A stretch of 64,000 bases of DNA from Ochrobactrum sp. RH2CCR150 (GTDB lineage Bacteria > Pseudomonadota > Alphaproteobacteria > Rhizobiales > Rhizobiaceae). The stretch's first letter is position 1, and each line of letters opens with the position of its first letter. The stretch spans positions 62,001-126,000 of the forward strand of contig JACGXE010000009.1 in NCBI GenBank assembly GCA_014138095.1, read 5' to 3'. Below are positions 30,921-41,184 of this stretch, piece after piece. The notes under the pieces are model-generated. The model was not told the origin of the DNA, did no database searches, and was given only the letters and a program-made list of their open reading frames with translations. Made by a program: the position numbers and the translations under genes.

Positions 30921-31820
30921 ATGAATAGTGATCTCGCGCGCAACGCTCGTTCGGTTGACCATCTGGTTCTGCCGGTTGAACAATTGGACGAAGCGCGCGC
31001 GAGACTTTCCCTTTTGGGATTTACCGTGGCCCCGAATGCCCAGCATCCATTCGGTACCGCCAATGTGTGCAGCTTTTTTGCTGACGACACCTATCTGGAA
31101 ATGCTGGCCGTCGACCGCGAGCCGCTTTATGTGGCCGCCGCCCGTCGCTCGAATAGTTTCATTCTCCGCGATCAGGCCTACCGCTTCCGTAGCGGACAGG
31201 ACGGCTTTTCAGGAATAGCCTTCAAGACCGATGATGCACGTGCCGACCATGCCGAGTTCAAACGGCGTGGCGTTTCCGGTGGCCGTATGGTCGAGTTTTC
31301 CCGCGCGTTTCTCAGCCGCGAAGGCAAGCGCGAGATCGCGAGTTTCCGTCTGGCTTTTGCTGCGGATTTGCGCGCTCCCGATGCATTTTTCTTCTGCTGC
31401 CAGCGGTTGGCCTATCCGAAAACGGATCGGTCGCATCTGATTGCGCATGAGAATGGCGTCACCGGCCTGCGCAAAATCCTGATCTGCGAGGAAAATCCGG
31501 CAGAATTTTCGGAATTGCTGCAAGGTGTGTTTCATGCGCCTGCGCGCAAGCATGACGGTGGTTCTCTGGAAATCACTGCCGGTAATGCCGATATAGAGAT
31601 TGTTCCCTCCAAACAGTTTGAACAGAGCTTTGGATGGTTGCCAGAACTTCATGGCCGCGGCTTGCGGCTTGCAGGACTGGTATTCACGGTTGCTTCGCTT
31701 GTCTCAGCTGAGCAGCTTCTTGACCGCAATGGTGTCACGTTTCTGAAAAGAGATGGCCGTATCATCGTTTCTCCGGCTAAAGGCCAGGGTACGTTGTTCG
31801 TATTTGAAGGTGTTGAGTAA
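30921..31820 (+). CDS. VOC-family protein (glyoxalase-like domain)
   Basis: 299 residues with an N-terminal glyoxalase-like fold starting VDHLVLPVEQLDEAR, and a second, weaker module in the C-terminal half. The substrate is unknown. It starts three bases after pyrG and its stop TAA touches the kdsA start, so it is translated as part of a pyrG-VOC-kdsA unit. Metal-binding residues of the VOC type cannot be assigned with certainty. Confidence 0.75.
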   Translation: MNSDLARNARSVDHLVLPVEQLDEARARLSLLGFTVAPNAQHPFGTANVCSFFADDTYLEMLAVDREPLYVAAARRSNSFILRDQAYRFRSGQDGFSGIAFKTDDARADHAEFKRRGVSGGRMVEFSRAFLSREGKREIASFRLAFAADLRAPDAFFFCCQRLAYPKTDRSHLIAHENGVTGLRKILICEENPAEFSELLQGVFHAPARKHDGGSLEITAGNADIEIVPSKQFEQSFGWLPELHGRGLRLAGLVFTVASLVSAEQLLDRNGVTFLKRDGRIIVSPAKGQGTLFVFEGVE

Positions 31821-32654
31821 ATGACGACCGCCAATTCCTCTGTCAAAGTCGGTAATGTTACCTTCTCCAACAGCGCGCGTTTCGCACTGATCGCTGGCCC
31901 ATGCCAGATGGAAACGCGGGAGCATGCCTTCGACATGGCAGGCCGCCTGAAGGAAATCACCGACAAGCTGGGTATCGGTCTCGTCTACAAGTCCAGCTTC
32001 GACAAGGCCAACCGCACCTCGCTGAAAGCAGAGCGCGGTATCGGTCTCGAAAAGGCGCTGGAAGTCTTTACCGATCTGAAGAAGGAATTCGGCTTTCCGG
32101 TTTTGACCGATATTCACACCGAAGAACAATGCGCTGCCGTCGCACCGGTTGTTGATGTGCTCCAGATCCCAGCCTTCCTTTGCCGCCAGACCGATCTGCT
32201 GATCGCTGCCGCGAAGACTGGCCGCGTGGTCAATGTCAAGAAGGGCCAGTTTCTGGCGCCCTGGGACATGAAGAATGTTCTGGCCAAGATCACTGAAAGC
32301 GGCAATCCAAATGTGCTCGCAACCGAGCGTGGCGCGTCTTTCGGCTATAATACGCTGGTTTCCGACATGCGTTCGCTGCCGATCATGGCTGGCCTTGGCG
32401 CGCCTGTGGTGTTTGATGCGACCCATTCGGTGCAGCAGCCGGGCGGGCAGGGCGGTTCGTCAGGCGGACAGCGCGAATTCGTTGAAACACTGGCCCGCGC
32501 AGCAGTGGCTGTCGGCGTGGCCGGTCTCTTCATCGAAACCCATCAGGACCCCGACAATGCACCGTCGGACGGCCCCAACATGGTGCCGATCGACAAGATG
32601 CCGGCATTGCTGGAAAAGCTTGTGGCGTTCGACCGGATTGCCAAGGGTCATTAA
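31821..32654 (+). CDS. kdsA: 3-deoxy-8-phosphooctulonate synthase
   Basis: Condenses phosphoenolpyruvate and arabinose 5-phosphate to Kdo-8-phosphate for the LPS inner core. The 277-residue TIM-barrel protein has [53 protein letters not shown] and [12 protein letters not shown]. It starts immediately after the VOC stop. eno is downstream, past a strong terminator; eno supplies the PEP used here. Confidence 0.97.
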   Translation: MTTANSSVKVGNVTFSNSARFALIAGPCQMETREHAFDMAGRLKEITDKLGIGLVYKSSFDKANRTSLKAERGIGLEKALEVFTDLKKEFGFPVLTDIHTEEQCAAVAPVVDVLQIPAFLCRQTDLLIAAAKTGRVVNVKKGQFLAPWDMKNVLAKITESGNPNVLATERGASFGYNTLVSDMRSLPIMAGLGAPVVFDATHSVQQPGGQGGSSGGQREFVETLARAAVAVGVAGLFIETHQDPDNAPSDGPNMVPIDKMPALLEKLVAFDRIAKGH

Positions 32655-32672
32655 AATACCTGGCGAATTGTG

Positions 32673-34062
<1,390 letters not shown>

Positions 34063-34082
34063 TCGAACGCAAGCTTTTGATG

Positions 34083-34110
34083 AAAGGCGGGCCCTGTGCC
34101 CGCCTTTTTT
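34083..34110 (+). terminator. Terminator of eno
   Basis: AAAGGCGGGC (34083-34092), loop CCTGT, GCCCGCCTTT (34098-34107), with six Ts. Confidence 0.93.
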
Positions 34111-34171
34111 CGTTGCCCTTGAGGCCGTATCGACATGTCATCCAGTCCCGGTTTTGACTCTGCCCAATTAT

Positions 34172-34183
34172 ATTGATATCAAT
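34172..34183. promoter_or_regulatory. Perfect 12-bp palindrome, candidate operator
   Basis: ATTGATATCAAT stands in an AT-rich patch 114 bases before the DUF1428 gene and just after the eno terminator. Its symmetry and place suggest a dimeric regulator site. The regulator is unknown. Confidence 0.35.
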
Positions 34184-34296
34184 GTTATTGTCTTTGCCAT
34201 GCGCTGGCCCTGAATGGGGAGCAATATGGCGAACATGGAGCGGCTCAATCCCGTATTGACCCGAGCCGTAGGGGGGAAATCAAAGGGAGAGAGAAA

Positions 34297-34650
34297 ATGG
34301 CTTATATTGAAGGTTTCGTCGTTGCCGTTCCGAAGGCGAATAAGGAAATCTATCGCAAACATGCGGCGACTGCTGCCGAACTGTTCAAAGAGTTTGGTGT
34401 CACGCGTATGGTCGAGGCGTGGGGTGACGATGTCCCCGATGGCAAGGTGACCGACTTCCGCCGCGCCGTGCAGGCGACGGACGACGAGGAGGTGGTTTTC
34501 TCCTGGTTCGAATATCCCGACAAGGCCACGCGGGATGCTGCCAATCAGAAGATGATGAGCGATCCGCGTATGGCTGCGATGGGCAGCGAGATGCCCTTTG
34601 ACGGCAAGCGGATGATCATGGGTGGGTTCTCAACGATTCTCGACGTGTGA
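34297..34650 (+). CDS. DUF1428 family protein
   Basis: 117-residue cytoplasmic protein of the YbaA/DUF1428 type, a ferredoxin-like (dimeric alpha/beta barrel) fold of unknown function. It begins MAYIEGFVVAVPKANKEIYR and contains VEAWGDDVPDGKVTDF and PFDGKRMIMGGF, all typical of the family. The ribosome site is GGGAGAGAG. It stands alone between two terminators, so it is a monocistronic gene. Confidence 0.85.
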   Translation: MAYIEGFVVAVPKANKEIYRKHAATAAELFKEFGVTRMVEAWGDDVPDGKVTDFRRAVQATDDEEVVFSWFEYPDKATRDAANQKMMSDPRMAAMGSEMPFDGKRMIMGGFSTILDV

Positions 34651-34674
34651 TCGTTTGAACGTCCGACAACGAAC

Positions 34675-34719
34675 AAATCGGCAATCAGGGATTGATCATG
34701 ATTGCCGATTTCTCTTTTT
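34675..34719 (+). terminator. Terminator of the DUF1428 gene
   Basis: A perfect 13-bp stem (34675-34687 with 34699-34711) with an 11-base loop is followed by CTCTTTTT. Confidence 0.9.
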
Positions 34720-34910
34720 AAGGGTGAAATTCTAGAAATACACCGCCTTGTGAACACCCAATCAGTTTCACAAAAATAGGGTTAATCTTTCCCTGACATA
34801 TGGCTGCGGTAAAGCTCTGTTAAGCAAAATAATGCTTCATGGTGGAATTCGGATTGGCGGTTACAGCTTGAGATTCGCTACCGTCAAAAACATCCGGGAA
34901 GGAAGCCGCA

Positions 34911-35240
34911 ATGTGGACCAAGCAGAAACGTAAATCGATCCGTGGGCGCTTTATTCTGCCCATCCTGACGGCTGCGTATCTCAGCTATTTCGGCTTCCAC
35001 GCCTATCATGGCGAATTTGGCCTGTACTCCCGCATCCAGCTCGAAGAGCAAAAAGCATCCCTCACCAAGCAACTGGAAAAAATCAGCGGTGAACGCGCCG
35101 CACTCGAAAAGCGCGTCGGGCTTCTGCGTGACGGATCCATTGAAAAGGATATGCTTGACGAGCAGGCGCGCAGGGCGCTTAATCTCTCCCATCCCGATGA
35201 AGTGACAATTATTACCTCTCGGGAAGACAGATCGAATTAA
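34911..35240 (+). CDS. FtsB/DivIC-like septum formation initiator
   Basis: 109-residue bitopic membrane protein: a basic N-terminus, one membrane segment (about residues 13-32), then a periplasmic coiled coil (about 40-75, QLEEQKASLTKQLEKISGER). This layout is that of the FtsB/DivIC divisome family, which links FtsL and FtsQ. The ribosome site is GGGAAGGAAG. Alphaproteobacteria keep this gene between eno and pdhA. Confidence 0.85.
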   Translation: MWTKQKRKSIRGRFILPILTAAYLSYFGFHAYHGEFGLYSRIQLEEQKASLTKQLEKISGERAALEKRVGLLRDGSIEKDMLDEQARRALNLSHPDEVTIITSREDRSN

Positions 35241-35265
35241 CTGAATTCCGGTTAATTGTCTTTTT
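35235..35265 (+). terminator. AT-rich hairpin at the end of the ftsB-like gene
   Basis: AATTAAC (35235-35241) pairs with GTTAATT (35251-35257); GTCTTTTTG follows. The stop codon of the gene lies in the stem. Confidence 0.55.
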
Positions 35266-35289
35266 GTGATATGTTTTTAAGGGCTTGGT

Positions 35290-35335
35290 AGCATAGCAGC
35301 TATGCTCTGGGTGCATATTGTATCTTGTAATATGC
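35290..35335 (+). promoter_or_regulatory. Twin hairpins in the pdhA leader
   Basis: The first is AGCATAG-CAG-CTATGCT (35290-35306), a perfect 7-bp stem. The second is GCATATT (35313-35319) paired with AATATGC (35329-35335). They lie 43-90 bases before pdhA. They could be two operators or a folded leader for the pyruvate dehydrogenase operon. Confidence 0.45.
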
Positions 35336-35378
35336 CCGTATAACGTCACAATATAACGACAATCTTAGGGAGCGAGAT

Positions 35379-36419
35379 ATGGCACCGAGGGCTAAAAGGG
35401 CGCCTGCTGGCAAAACGCAGACGTCTTCCGTCACTACCCCCAAGGCACCTGCGCCTGTAAATTTCACCAAGGAGCAGGAGCTGCACGCCTATCGCGAGAT
35501 GCTGATGATCCGGCGTTTCGAAGAAAAAGCCGGTCAGCTTTATGGCATGGGCTTCATTGGTGGCTTCTGCCATCTCTATATCGGACAGGAAGCTGTCGTC
35601 GTTGGTATGCAGACCGCGCTGAAGGAAGGTGATCAGATCATCACGTCCTATCGCGATCATGGTCACATGCTGGCAACAGGCATGGAAGCGCGCGGCGTTA
35701 TGGCCGAGCTGACCGGACGCCGTGGAGGCTACTCCAAGGGCAAGGGCGGCTCCATGCACATGTTCTCCAAGGAAAAGGGCTTTTACGGCGGTCACGGTAT
35801 CGTCGGCGCTCAGGTTCCACTTGGTACCGGTCTTGCCTTTGCGAACAAGTATCGCGGCAATGACAACATCTCCGTCACCTATTTCGGCGATGGCGCTGCC
35901 AATCAGGGCCAGGTCTATGAAGCCTTCAACATGGCATCGCTGTGGAAGCTTCCGGTGATCTACGTCATCGAAAACAACCGTTACGCCATGGGCACCTCGG
36001 TTTCGCGTTCTTCCGCTGAAACGGATTTCTCCAAGCGCGGCGTTTCGTTCAACGTTCCGGGCATCAAGGTCGACGGCATGGATGTTCGCGCCGTTGCTGC
36101 GGCTGCCGCACTTGCTGCCGAATGGACGCGTTCCGGCAAGGGTCCGCTGATTCTCGAAATGGAAACCTATCGCTATCGCGGTCACTCCATGTCCGATCCT
36201 GCGAAGTATCGCTCGAAGGACGAAGTGCAGAAGATGCGTTCGGAGCATGATCCAATCGAGCAGGTCAAACAGCGCCTGATTGAAAAGAACTGGGCCACCG
36301 AAGAAGAGCTGAAGGAAATCGACAAGGAAGTCCGCGACATCGTCGCTGATTCGGCCGATTTCGCTCAAAACGATCCGGAGCCGGATGTTTCCGAGCTCTA
36401 CACGGATATTCTGCTCTAA
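35379..36419 (+). CDS. pdhA: Pyruvate dehydrogenase E1 component, alpha subunit
   Basis: Thiamine-diphosphate-dependent decarboxylation of pyruvate, with PdhB. The 346-residue product has a lysine/proline-rich N-terminus, FCHLYIGQEAV near residue 65, and the ThDP motif GDGAANQGQVYEAFN ending in ENNRYAMGTS near residue 185. The phosphorylation-loop region is YRYRGHSMSDPAKYR. It starts the pdhA-pdhB-pdhC-lpdA cluster; pdhB starts 18 bases after its stop. Confidence 0.97.
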   Translation: MAPRAKRAPAGKTQTSSVTTPKAPAPVNFTKEQELHAYREMLMIRRFEEKAGQLYGMGFIGGFCHLYIGQEAVVVGMQTALKEGDQIITSYRDHGHMLATGMEARGVMAELTGRRGGYSKGKGGSMHMFSKEKGFYGGHGIVGAQVPLGTGLAFANKYRGNDNISVTYFGDGAANQGQVYEAFNMASLWKLPVIYVIENNRYAMGTSVSRSSAETDFSKRGVSFNVPGIKVDGMDVRAVAAAAALAAEWTRSGKGPLILEMETYRYRGHSMSDPAKYRSKDEVQKMRSEHDPIEQVKQRLIEKNWATEEELKEIDKEVRDIVADSADFAQNDPEPDVSELYTDILL

Positions 36420-36437
36420 TTCGGGAAAGGTGTTGTC

Positions 36438-37826
36438 ATGCCCGTAGAAATTCTCATGCCCGCCCTTTCTCCGACCATGGAAGAAGGCACGCTTTCCAAG
36501 TGGGTGAAAAAGGAAGGCGACAAGGTTACGTCCGGTGACGTGATTGCCGAGATCGAGACCGACAAGGCGACGATGGAAGTCGAAGCCGTTGATGAAGGCG
36601 TCATCGGCAAGATCCTGATCGCAGAAGGCACCGAAGGCGTGAAGGTCAATACGCCGATTGCTGTGCTACTCGGCGACGGTGAAAGCGCTTCCGATATCGG
36701 TTCGGCTCCGGCTGCCAAGGCTGAAGCGCCGAAAGAAGAAGTCAAGGAAGCTCCGAAGGCTGAAGACAAGCCAGCTGCCAGCGTTCCTGCTGCGCCGAAG
36801 GTTGAAGTCGCGTCCGATCCGGATATTCCGGCTGGCACGGAAATGGTTTCGATGACCGTGCGTGAAGCACTGCGCGACGCCATGGCCGAAGAAATGCGCC
36901 GTGACGAAAACGTCTTCATCATGGGTGAAGAAGTTGCCGAATATCAGGGCGCTTACAAGATCACCCAGGGTCTTCTCGACGAATTCGGCCCGCGCCGTGT
37001 TGTCGATACGCCGATTACCGAGCATGGCTTTGCCGGTGTGGGCGTCGGCGCTGCTATGGCTGGCCTCAAGCCAATCGTTGAATTCATGACCTTCAACTTC
37101 GCCATGCAGGCGATTGACCAGATCGTGAATTCGGCTGCCAAGACGCTTTACATGTCGGGCGGCCAGATGGGCGCTCCGATGGTGTTCCGCGGTCCTTCGG
37201 GCGCTGCTGCACGCGTCGCTGCGCAGCATTCGCAGTGCTATGCCGCATGGTACAGCCAGATTCCGGGCCTCAAGGTCGTCATGCCTTACTCGGCTGCCGA
37301 TGCGAAGGGGCTTCTCAAGGCTGCAATCCGCGATCCGAACCCGGTCATCTTCCTCGAAAACGAAATCCTCTACGGTCATCATTTCGAAGTGCCGAAGCTG
37401 GATGATTTCGTTCTGCCGATTGGCAAGGCCCGCATTCACAAGCAGGGCAAGGACGCGACCATCGTTTCGTTCGGCATCGGCATGACCTATGCGGTCAAGG
37501 CTGCTGAAGAGCTTGCTGCACAGGGCATCGATGTTGAAGTCATCGATCTGCGCACCATTCGTCCAATGGATATTCCGACGGTTGTGGAATCGGTCAAGAA
37601 GACCGGTCGCCTCGTCACCGTTGAAGAAGGCTATCCGCAGTCGTCCGTTGGTACCGAAATCGCCACCCGCGTGATGCAGCAGGCCTTCGATTATCTCGAT
37701 GCGCCGATCCTGACCATTGCGGGCAAGGACGTTCCGATGCCTTACGCCGCAAATCTCGAAAAGCTGGCGCTGCCGAATGTGGCCGAAGTCGTGGAAGCGG
37801 TGAAAGCCGTGACCTACTCCGCTTAA
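36438..37826 (+). CDS. pdhB: Pyruvate dehydrogenase E1 component, beta subunit, with lipoyl domain
   Basis: Partner of PdhA in the E1 heterotetramer. At 462 residues it is longer than a plain E1-beta because an N-terminal lipoyl domain (about 1-80, lipoyl Lys43 in [12 protein letters not shown]) and an alanine/lysine linker precede the transketolase-like domain (from about residue 140, [15 protein letters not shown]). This domain layout is typical of alphaproteobacteria. The lipoyl domain is nearly the same as that in PdhC next door. Confidence 0.97.
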   Translation: MPVEILMPALSPTMEEGTLSKWVKKEGDKVTSGDVIAEIETDKATMEVEAVDEGVIGKILIAEGTEGVKVNTPIAVLLGDGESASDIGSAPAAKAEAPKEEVKEAPKAEDKPAASVPAAPKVEVASDPDIPAGTEMVSMTVREALRDAMAEEMRRDENVFIMGEEVAEYQGAYKITQGLLDEFGPRRVVDTPITEHGFAGVGVGAAMAGLKPIVEFMTFNFAMQAIDQIVNSAAKTLYMSGGQMGAPMVFRGPSGAAARVAAQHSQCYAAWYSQIPGLKVVMPYSAADAKGLLKAAIRDPNPVIFLENEILYGHHFEVPKLDDFVLPIGKARIHKQGKDATIVSFGIGMTYAVKAAEELAAQGIDVEVIDLRTIRPMDIPTVVESVKKTGRLVTVEEGYPQSSVGTEIATRVMQQAFDYLDAPILTIAGKDVPMPYAANLEKLALPNVAEVVEAVKAVTYSA

Positions 37827-37841
37827 CGAAAGGGTCTGGAC

Positions 37842-39194
37842 ATGCCGATCAATATCACCATGCCAGCGCTTTCTCCCACGATGGAAGAAGGCAACCTGTC
37901 GAAATGGCTGGTTAAGGAAGGCGACAAGGTTACGTCCGGCGATGTGATTGCCGAGATCGAAACCGACAAGGCCACGATGGAAGTCGAGGCTGTTGACGAA
38001 GGCACCGTTGCAAAGCTGGTTGTTCCGGCTGGCACCGAAGGCGTCAAGGTCAACGCGCTGATCGCTATTCTGGCCGCTGATGGCGAAGACGTCGCGGAAG
38101 CAGCAAAGGGCGGCGGCGTTGCCGCACCCAAGGCGGAAGCAAAAGCCGAGGCTCCGAAGGAAGAGCCAAAGGCCGAGGCCAAGAAGGACGCTGCACCTGC
38201 TGCAGCGCCTGCTCCGGCAGCCGCTGCGCCCGCACAGGCACCTGCGAAGGGCGAACGCGTTTTCGCTTCGCCGCTGGCCCGCCGTATCGCCAAGGACGCC
38301 GGCGTCGATATCGCTGCCGTGAAGGGTACCGGTCCTCATGGACGTGTCGTTCAGCGCGATGTGGAATCCGCTATTCAGTCGGGCGGTGCTAAAGCAGCTG
38401 CTGCTGCGCCGCAGGCTGCTGCCAGCGCTCCCGCTGCCAAGCCGATGTCGGACGATGCCGTTCTCAAGCTGTTCGAGGAAGGTTCTTACGAAATCGTGCC
38501 GCATGACGGCATGCGCAAGACCATTGCTCGCCGTCTGGTGGAATCGAAGCAGACCGTTCCGCATTTCTACCTGACGATCGATTGCGAACTCGATGCGCTT
38601 CTGGCGCTTCGCGCGCAGATCAATGCGGCTTCGCCGCTGGTCAAGACCGAGAAGGGCGAGGTTCCGGCCTACAAGCTCTCTGTCAACGACATGATCATCA
38701 AGGCGACAGCTCTGGCGCTTCGCGATATTCCGGAAGCCAATGTTTCCTGGACCGAAGGCGGCATGATCAAGCACAAGCGTTCGGATGTCGGCGTTGCCGT
38801 CTCCATTTCGGGCGGCCTGATTACGCCAATCGTCCGCCATGCGGAAAACAAGACGCTTTCCGCCATCTCCAACGAGATGAAAGATCTGGCCAAACGCGCG
38901 CGTGATCGCAAGCTGAAGCCAGAGGAATATCAGGGTGGTTCGACCTCGGTTTCCAACCTCGGCATGTTCGGCGTCAAGGATTTTGCCGCCATCATCAACC
39001 CGCCGCATGCGACCATTTTCGCAATCGGCGCAGGTGAAGAACGCGTCGTGGTGAAGAAGGGCGAGATGAAAGTGGCGACAGTCATGTCGGTCACGCTTTC
39101 CACCGATCACCGCGCAGTCGATGGCGCTCTTGCCGCCGAACTGGCGCAGGCCTTCAAGCGCCACATCGAAAATCCGATGGGCATGCTGGTCTGA
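37842..39194 (+). CDS. pdhC: Pyruvate dehydrogenase E2, dihydrolipoyl acetyltransferase
   Basis: Core of the complex, moving the acetyl group from the lipoyl arm to CoA. The 450-residue protein has one lipoyl domain (Lys43), a long Ala/Pro/Lys linker (about 85-140), a peripheral subunit-binding domain ([17 protein letters not shown], about 142-178) and a C-terminal catalytic domain with the active site [14 protein letters not shown]. It starts 16 bases after pdhB. Confidence 0.97.
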   Translation: MPINITMPALSPTMEEGNLSKWLVKEGDKVTSGDVIAEIETDKATMEVEAVDEGTVAKLVVPAGTEGVKVNALIAILAADGEDVAEAAKGGGVAAPKAEAKAEAPKEEPKAEAKKDAAPAAAPAPAAAAPAQAPAKGERVFASPLARRIAKDAGVDIAAVKGTGPHGRVVQRDVESAIQSGGAKAAAAAPQAAASAPAAKPMSDDAVLKLFEEGSYEIVPHDGMRKTIARRLVESKQTVPHFYLTIDCELDALLALRAQINAASPLVKTEKGEVPAYKLSVNDMIIKATALALRDIPEANVSWTEGGMIKHKRSDVGVAVSISGGLITPIVRHAENKTLSAISNEMKDLAKRARDRKLKPEEYQGGSTSVSNLGMFGVKDFAAIINPPHATIFAIGAGEERVVVKKGEMKVATVMSVTLSTDHRAVDGALAAELAQAFKRHIENPMGMLV

Positions 39195-39204
39195 TGGAAT
39201 TGAA

Positions 39205-39245
39205 GCCGCGCCTGTCTTTGCAGAAGATACGAAGACAGGCGCGGC
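39205..39245 (+). terminator. 14-bp hairpin between pdhC and lpdA
   Basis: GCCGCGCCTGTCTT (39205-39218) pairs perfectly with AAGACAGGCGCGGC (39232-39245), with a 13-base loop, then CTTTC. It starts 11 bases after pdhC and ends 31 bases before lpdA. It is probably a partial terminator or stability element that sets lpdA below pdhABC. Confidence 0.6.
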
Positions 39246-39276
39246 CTTTCCGCTTTCAGGAATAAGGGCAAGAACT

Positions 39277-40740
39277 ATGGCCGACATTTACGACGTTATT
39301 GTTATTGGATCGGGACCGGGCGGTTACGTAACCGCGATCCGTGCTGCACAGCTGGGCCTCAAGACGGCAATCGTCGAGCGCGAGCATCTGGGCGGCATCT
39401 GCCTCAACTGGGGCTGCATTCCGACCAAGGCGCTGCTGCGTTCGGCGGAAATCCTGCATTTCGGTGAACATGCCAAGGACTACGGTCTGAAGCTGGAAGG
39501 CACCATCACGCCGGACGTGAAAGCTGTAGTGCAGCGTTCGCGCGGCGTTTCGGCGCGTCTCAACGGCGGCGTCGCCTTCCTTATGAAGAAGAACAAGATC
39601 GACGTGATCTGGGGCGAAGCCAAGCTTGTTAAGGGCGCTTCTGGCTCCAATCCCGCCGAAATCACCGTCGGCAAGACGTCGAAGCAGCCAATGCTGCCGC
39701 AGAATCCGGTGCCGAAGGGCGTGCTGGGCGAGGGCAGCTACAAGGCCAAACACATTATCGTCGCGACCGGTGCGCGTCCGCGTGCGCTGCCGGGTATCGA
39801 GCCAGACGGCAAGCTGATCTGGACCTATTTCGAAGCCATGGTGCCGCAAGACCTTCCAAAGTCGATGCTGGTCATGGGTTCGGGCGCAATCGGCATCGAA
39901 TTTGCATCGTTCTATCACGACATGGGCGTCGATGTGACGGTTGTGGAAGTGATGCCGCAGATCATGCCGGTGGAAGATGCAGAAATCTCCGCCATCGCCC
40001 GCAAGCAGCTTGAAAAGCGCGGCCTCAAGATCATCACCGACGCCAAGGTTGCGAAAGTGGAGAAGGGCGGCAACAACGTCACGGCTTCTATCGAAACCAA
40101 GGACGGCAAGGTGCAAAAGCTGACTGTCGACCGGATGATTTCAGCTGTCGGCGTTCAGGGCAATATTGAGAATCTCGGCCTTGAAGCGCTCGGCGTGAAG
40201 ACGGATCGCGGCTGCATCGTCATCGACGGTTATGGCAAGACCAATGTCGAAGGCATCTACGCTATTGGCGACGTCGCCGGTCCGCCAATGCTGGCCCACA
40301 AAGCCGAGCATGAAGGCACGATCTGCGTTGAAAAGATCGCAGGCCTCCCGAATGTACATTCGCTCGACAAGGGCAAGATTCCGGGCTGCACCTATTGCAA
40401 TCCGCAGGTTGCTTCGGTTGGCCTGACGGAAGCCAAGGCCAAGGAACAGGGTTTCGACATTCGTGTCGGTCGTTATTCCTTCACGGCCAACGGCAAGGCG
40501 ATTGCTCTCGGTGAGGATCAGGGTCTGGTCAAGACGATCTTCGACAAGAAGACCGGCCAGCTTCTGGGTGCGCATATGGTTGGCGCGGAAGTCACCGAGC
40601 TTATCCAGGGCTTCGTGATTGCCATGAACCTTGAGACTACCGAAGAAGAGCTGATGCATTCGGTCTTCCCTCATCCGACCCTTTCGGAGATGATGAAGGA
40701 AAGCGTACTCGACGCTTATGGACGTGTGCTGAACGCATAA
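39277..40740 (+). CDS. lpdA: Dihydrolipoyl dehydrogenase (E3)
   Basis: FAD enzyme that reoxidises dihydrolipoyl groups with NAD. The 487-residue protein has the FAD-binding GSGPGGYVTAIRAAQLG, the redox disulfide Cys42/Cys47 in GGICLNWGCIPTKALL, the NAD-binding VMGSGAIGIEFASFY and the C-terminal His/Glu site HSVFPHPTLSEMMKES. CLNWGC replaces the commoner CLNVGC. The ATG at 39277 is the family start; the longer frame is the shadow of pdhC. Confidence 0.97.
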   Translation: MADIYDVIVIGSGPGGYVTAIRAAQLGLKTAIVEREHLGGICLNWGCIPTKALLRSAEILHFGEHAKDYGLKLEGTITPDVKAVVQRSRGVSARLNGGVAFLMKKNKIDVIWGEAKLVKGASGSNPAEITVGKTSKQPMLPQNPVPKGVLGEGSYKAKHIIVATGARPRALPGIEPDGKLIWTYFEAMVPQDLPKSMLVMGSGAIGIEFASFYHDMGVDVTVVEVMPQIMPVEDAEISAIARKQLEKRGLKIITDAKVAKVEKGGNNVTASIETKDGKVQKLTVDRMISAVGVQGNIENLGLEALGVKTDRGCIVIDGYGKTNVEGIYAIGDVAGPPMLAHKAEHEGTICVEKIAGLPNVHSLDKGKIPGCTYCNPQVASVGLTEAKAKEQGFDIRVGRYSFTANGKAIALGEDQGLVKTIFDKKTGQLLGAHMVGAEVTELIQGFVIAMNLETTEEELMHSVFPHPTLSEMMKESVLDAYGRVLNA

Positions 40741-40741
40741 T

Positions 40742-40779
40742 CCCGAAAAGTTGCAGACTTTTCGAATAAGGTTATGCGG
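40742..40779 (+). repeat. Dispersed palindromic repeat, copy B
   Basis: CGAAAAGT-tgcag-ACTTTTCG (40744-40764) is followed by AATAAGGTTATGCG. It begins one base after the lpdA stop and belongs with copies A, C and D. The hairpin may also act as the lpdA 3' end. Confidence 0.65.
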
Positions 40780-40810
40780 GGAATACCCTTAAAGCAAATA
40801 GGAGACGCCT

Positions 40811-41074
40811 ATTCCGCTGATCGAAAATGGAGGGCCATGGCGGCGTGCCGCCTGGCCGATCATAAAATGGTGTACCGTTATCGGTCTGGCGCTGGGATTT
40901 GTAGCCGGCGTCTTGAGTCTTCTCGGCGGTAACACCATATCGGTCAACGGATTGGCTCTCGCTGGCTGGTACGGTGTCTGGACGCTCACTTTGGCGCTTG
41001 GCGTCGGCGGCTTGGTCTTTGGCCTGATCTGGGCTCTGGTTTTCAGGGCTCTTGGCATGGCCGCGCGGCGATGA
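40811..41074 (+). CDS. Small two-helix membrane protein with an apparent ATT start
   Basis: An 87-residue open frame reads (start)PLIENGGPWRRAAWPIIKW. It has two membrane segments (about residues 17-39 and 56-80) and a basic C-terminus (RALGMAARR). The frame opens at 40802 after a stop; no ATG or GTG occurs before codon 83 and the first TTG is codon 35, inside the first helix. The ribosome site AGGAG (40800-40804) is six bases before ATT (40811), an ideal spacing. So either ATT is used as in infC, or an ATG was mutated. It lies between lpdA and lipA. Function unknown. Confidence 0.6.
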   Translation: MPLIENGGPWRRAAWPIIKWCTVIGLALGFVAGVLSLLGGNTISVNGLALAGWYGVWTLTLALGVGGLVFGLIWALVFRALGMAARR

Positions 41075-41133
41075 GTAGCAAATGGTCCAAGTTGACAGGT
41101 CTTTGGTCAGGGCTTAGGACCGGACCGAATTAA

Positions 41134-41166
41134 GGAGCGTTCCACATTCTTTCGGGAACATGCTCC
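41134..41166 (+). promoter_or_regulatory. Hairpin just before lipA
   Basis: GGAGC-GTTCC (41134-41143) pairs with GGAAC-at-GCTCC (41155-41166), with a two-base bulge. It ends 18 bases before the lipA start, next to the ribosome site, so it could affect translation. Confidence 0.35.
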
Positions 41167-41184
41167 GGATAGGCAGGAAACAGC

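Noticed and set aside
36438-37926. Near-identical DNA segments in pdhB and pdhC suggesting a recent repeat
   Set aside because: They encode the two lipoyl domains, a normal feature of alphaproteobacterial E1-beta and E2.
36666-39287. An 873-codon minus-strand open frame across pdhB and pdhC
   Set aside because: Its translation is Arg/His/Asp rich and low in complexity, as expected of the reverse strand of Ala/Lys/Glu-rich genes. The plus-strand PDH genes are certain.
40789-41058. An 89-codon minus-strand frame (MPRALKTRAQIRPKTKPP...) between lpdA and lipA
   Set aside because: It is the antisense of the ATT-started membrane protein, which has the better ribosome site and a coherent membrane pattern.
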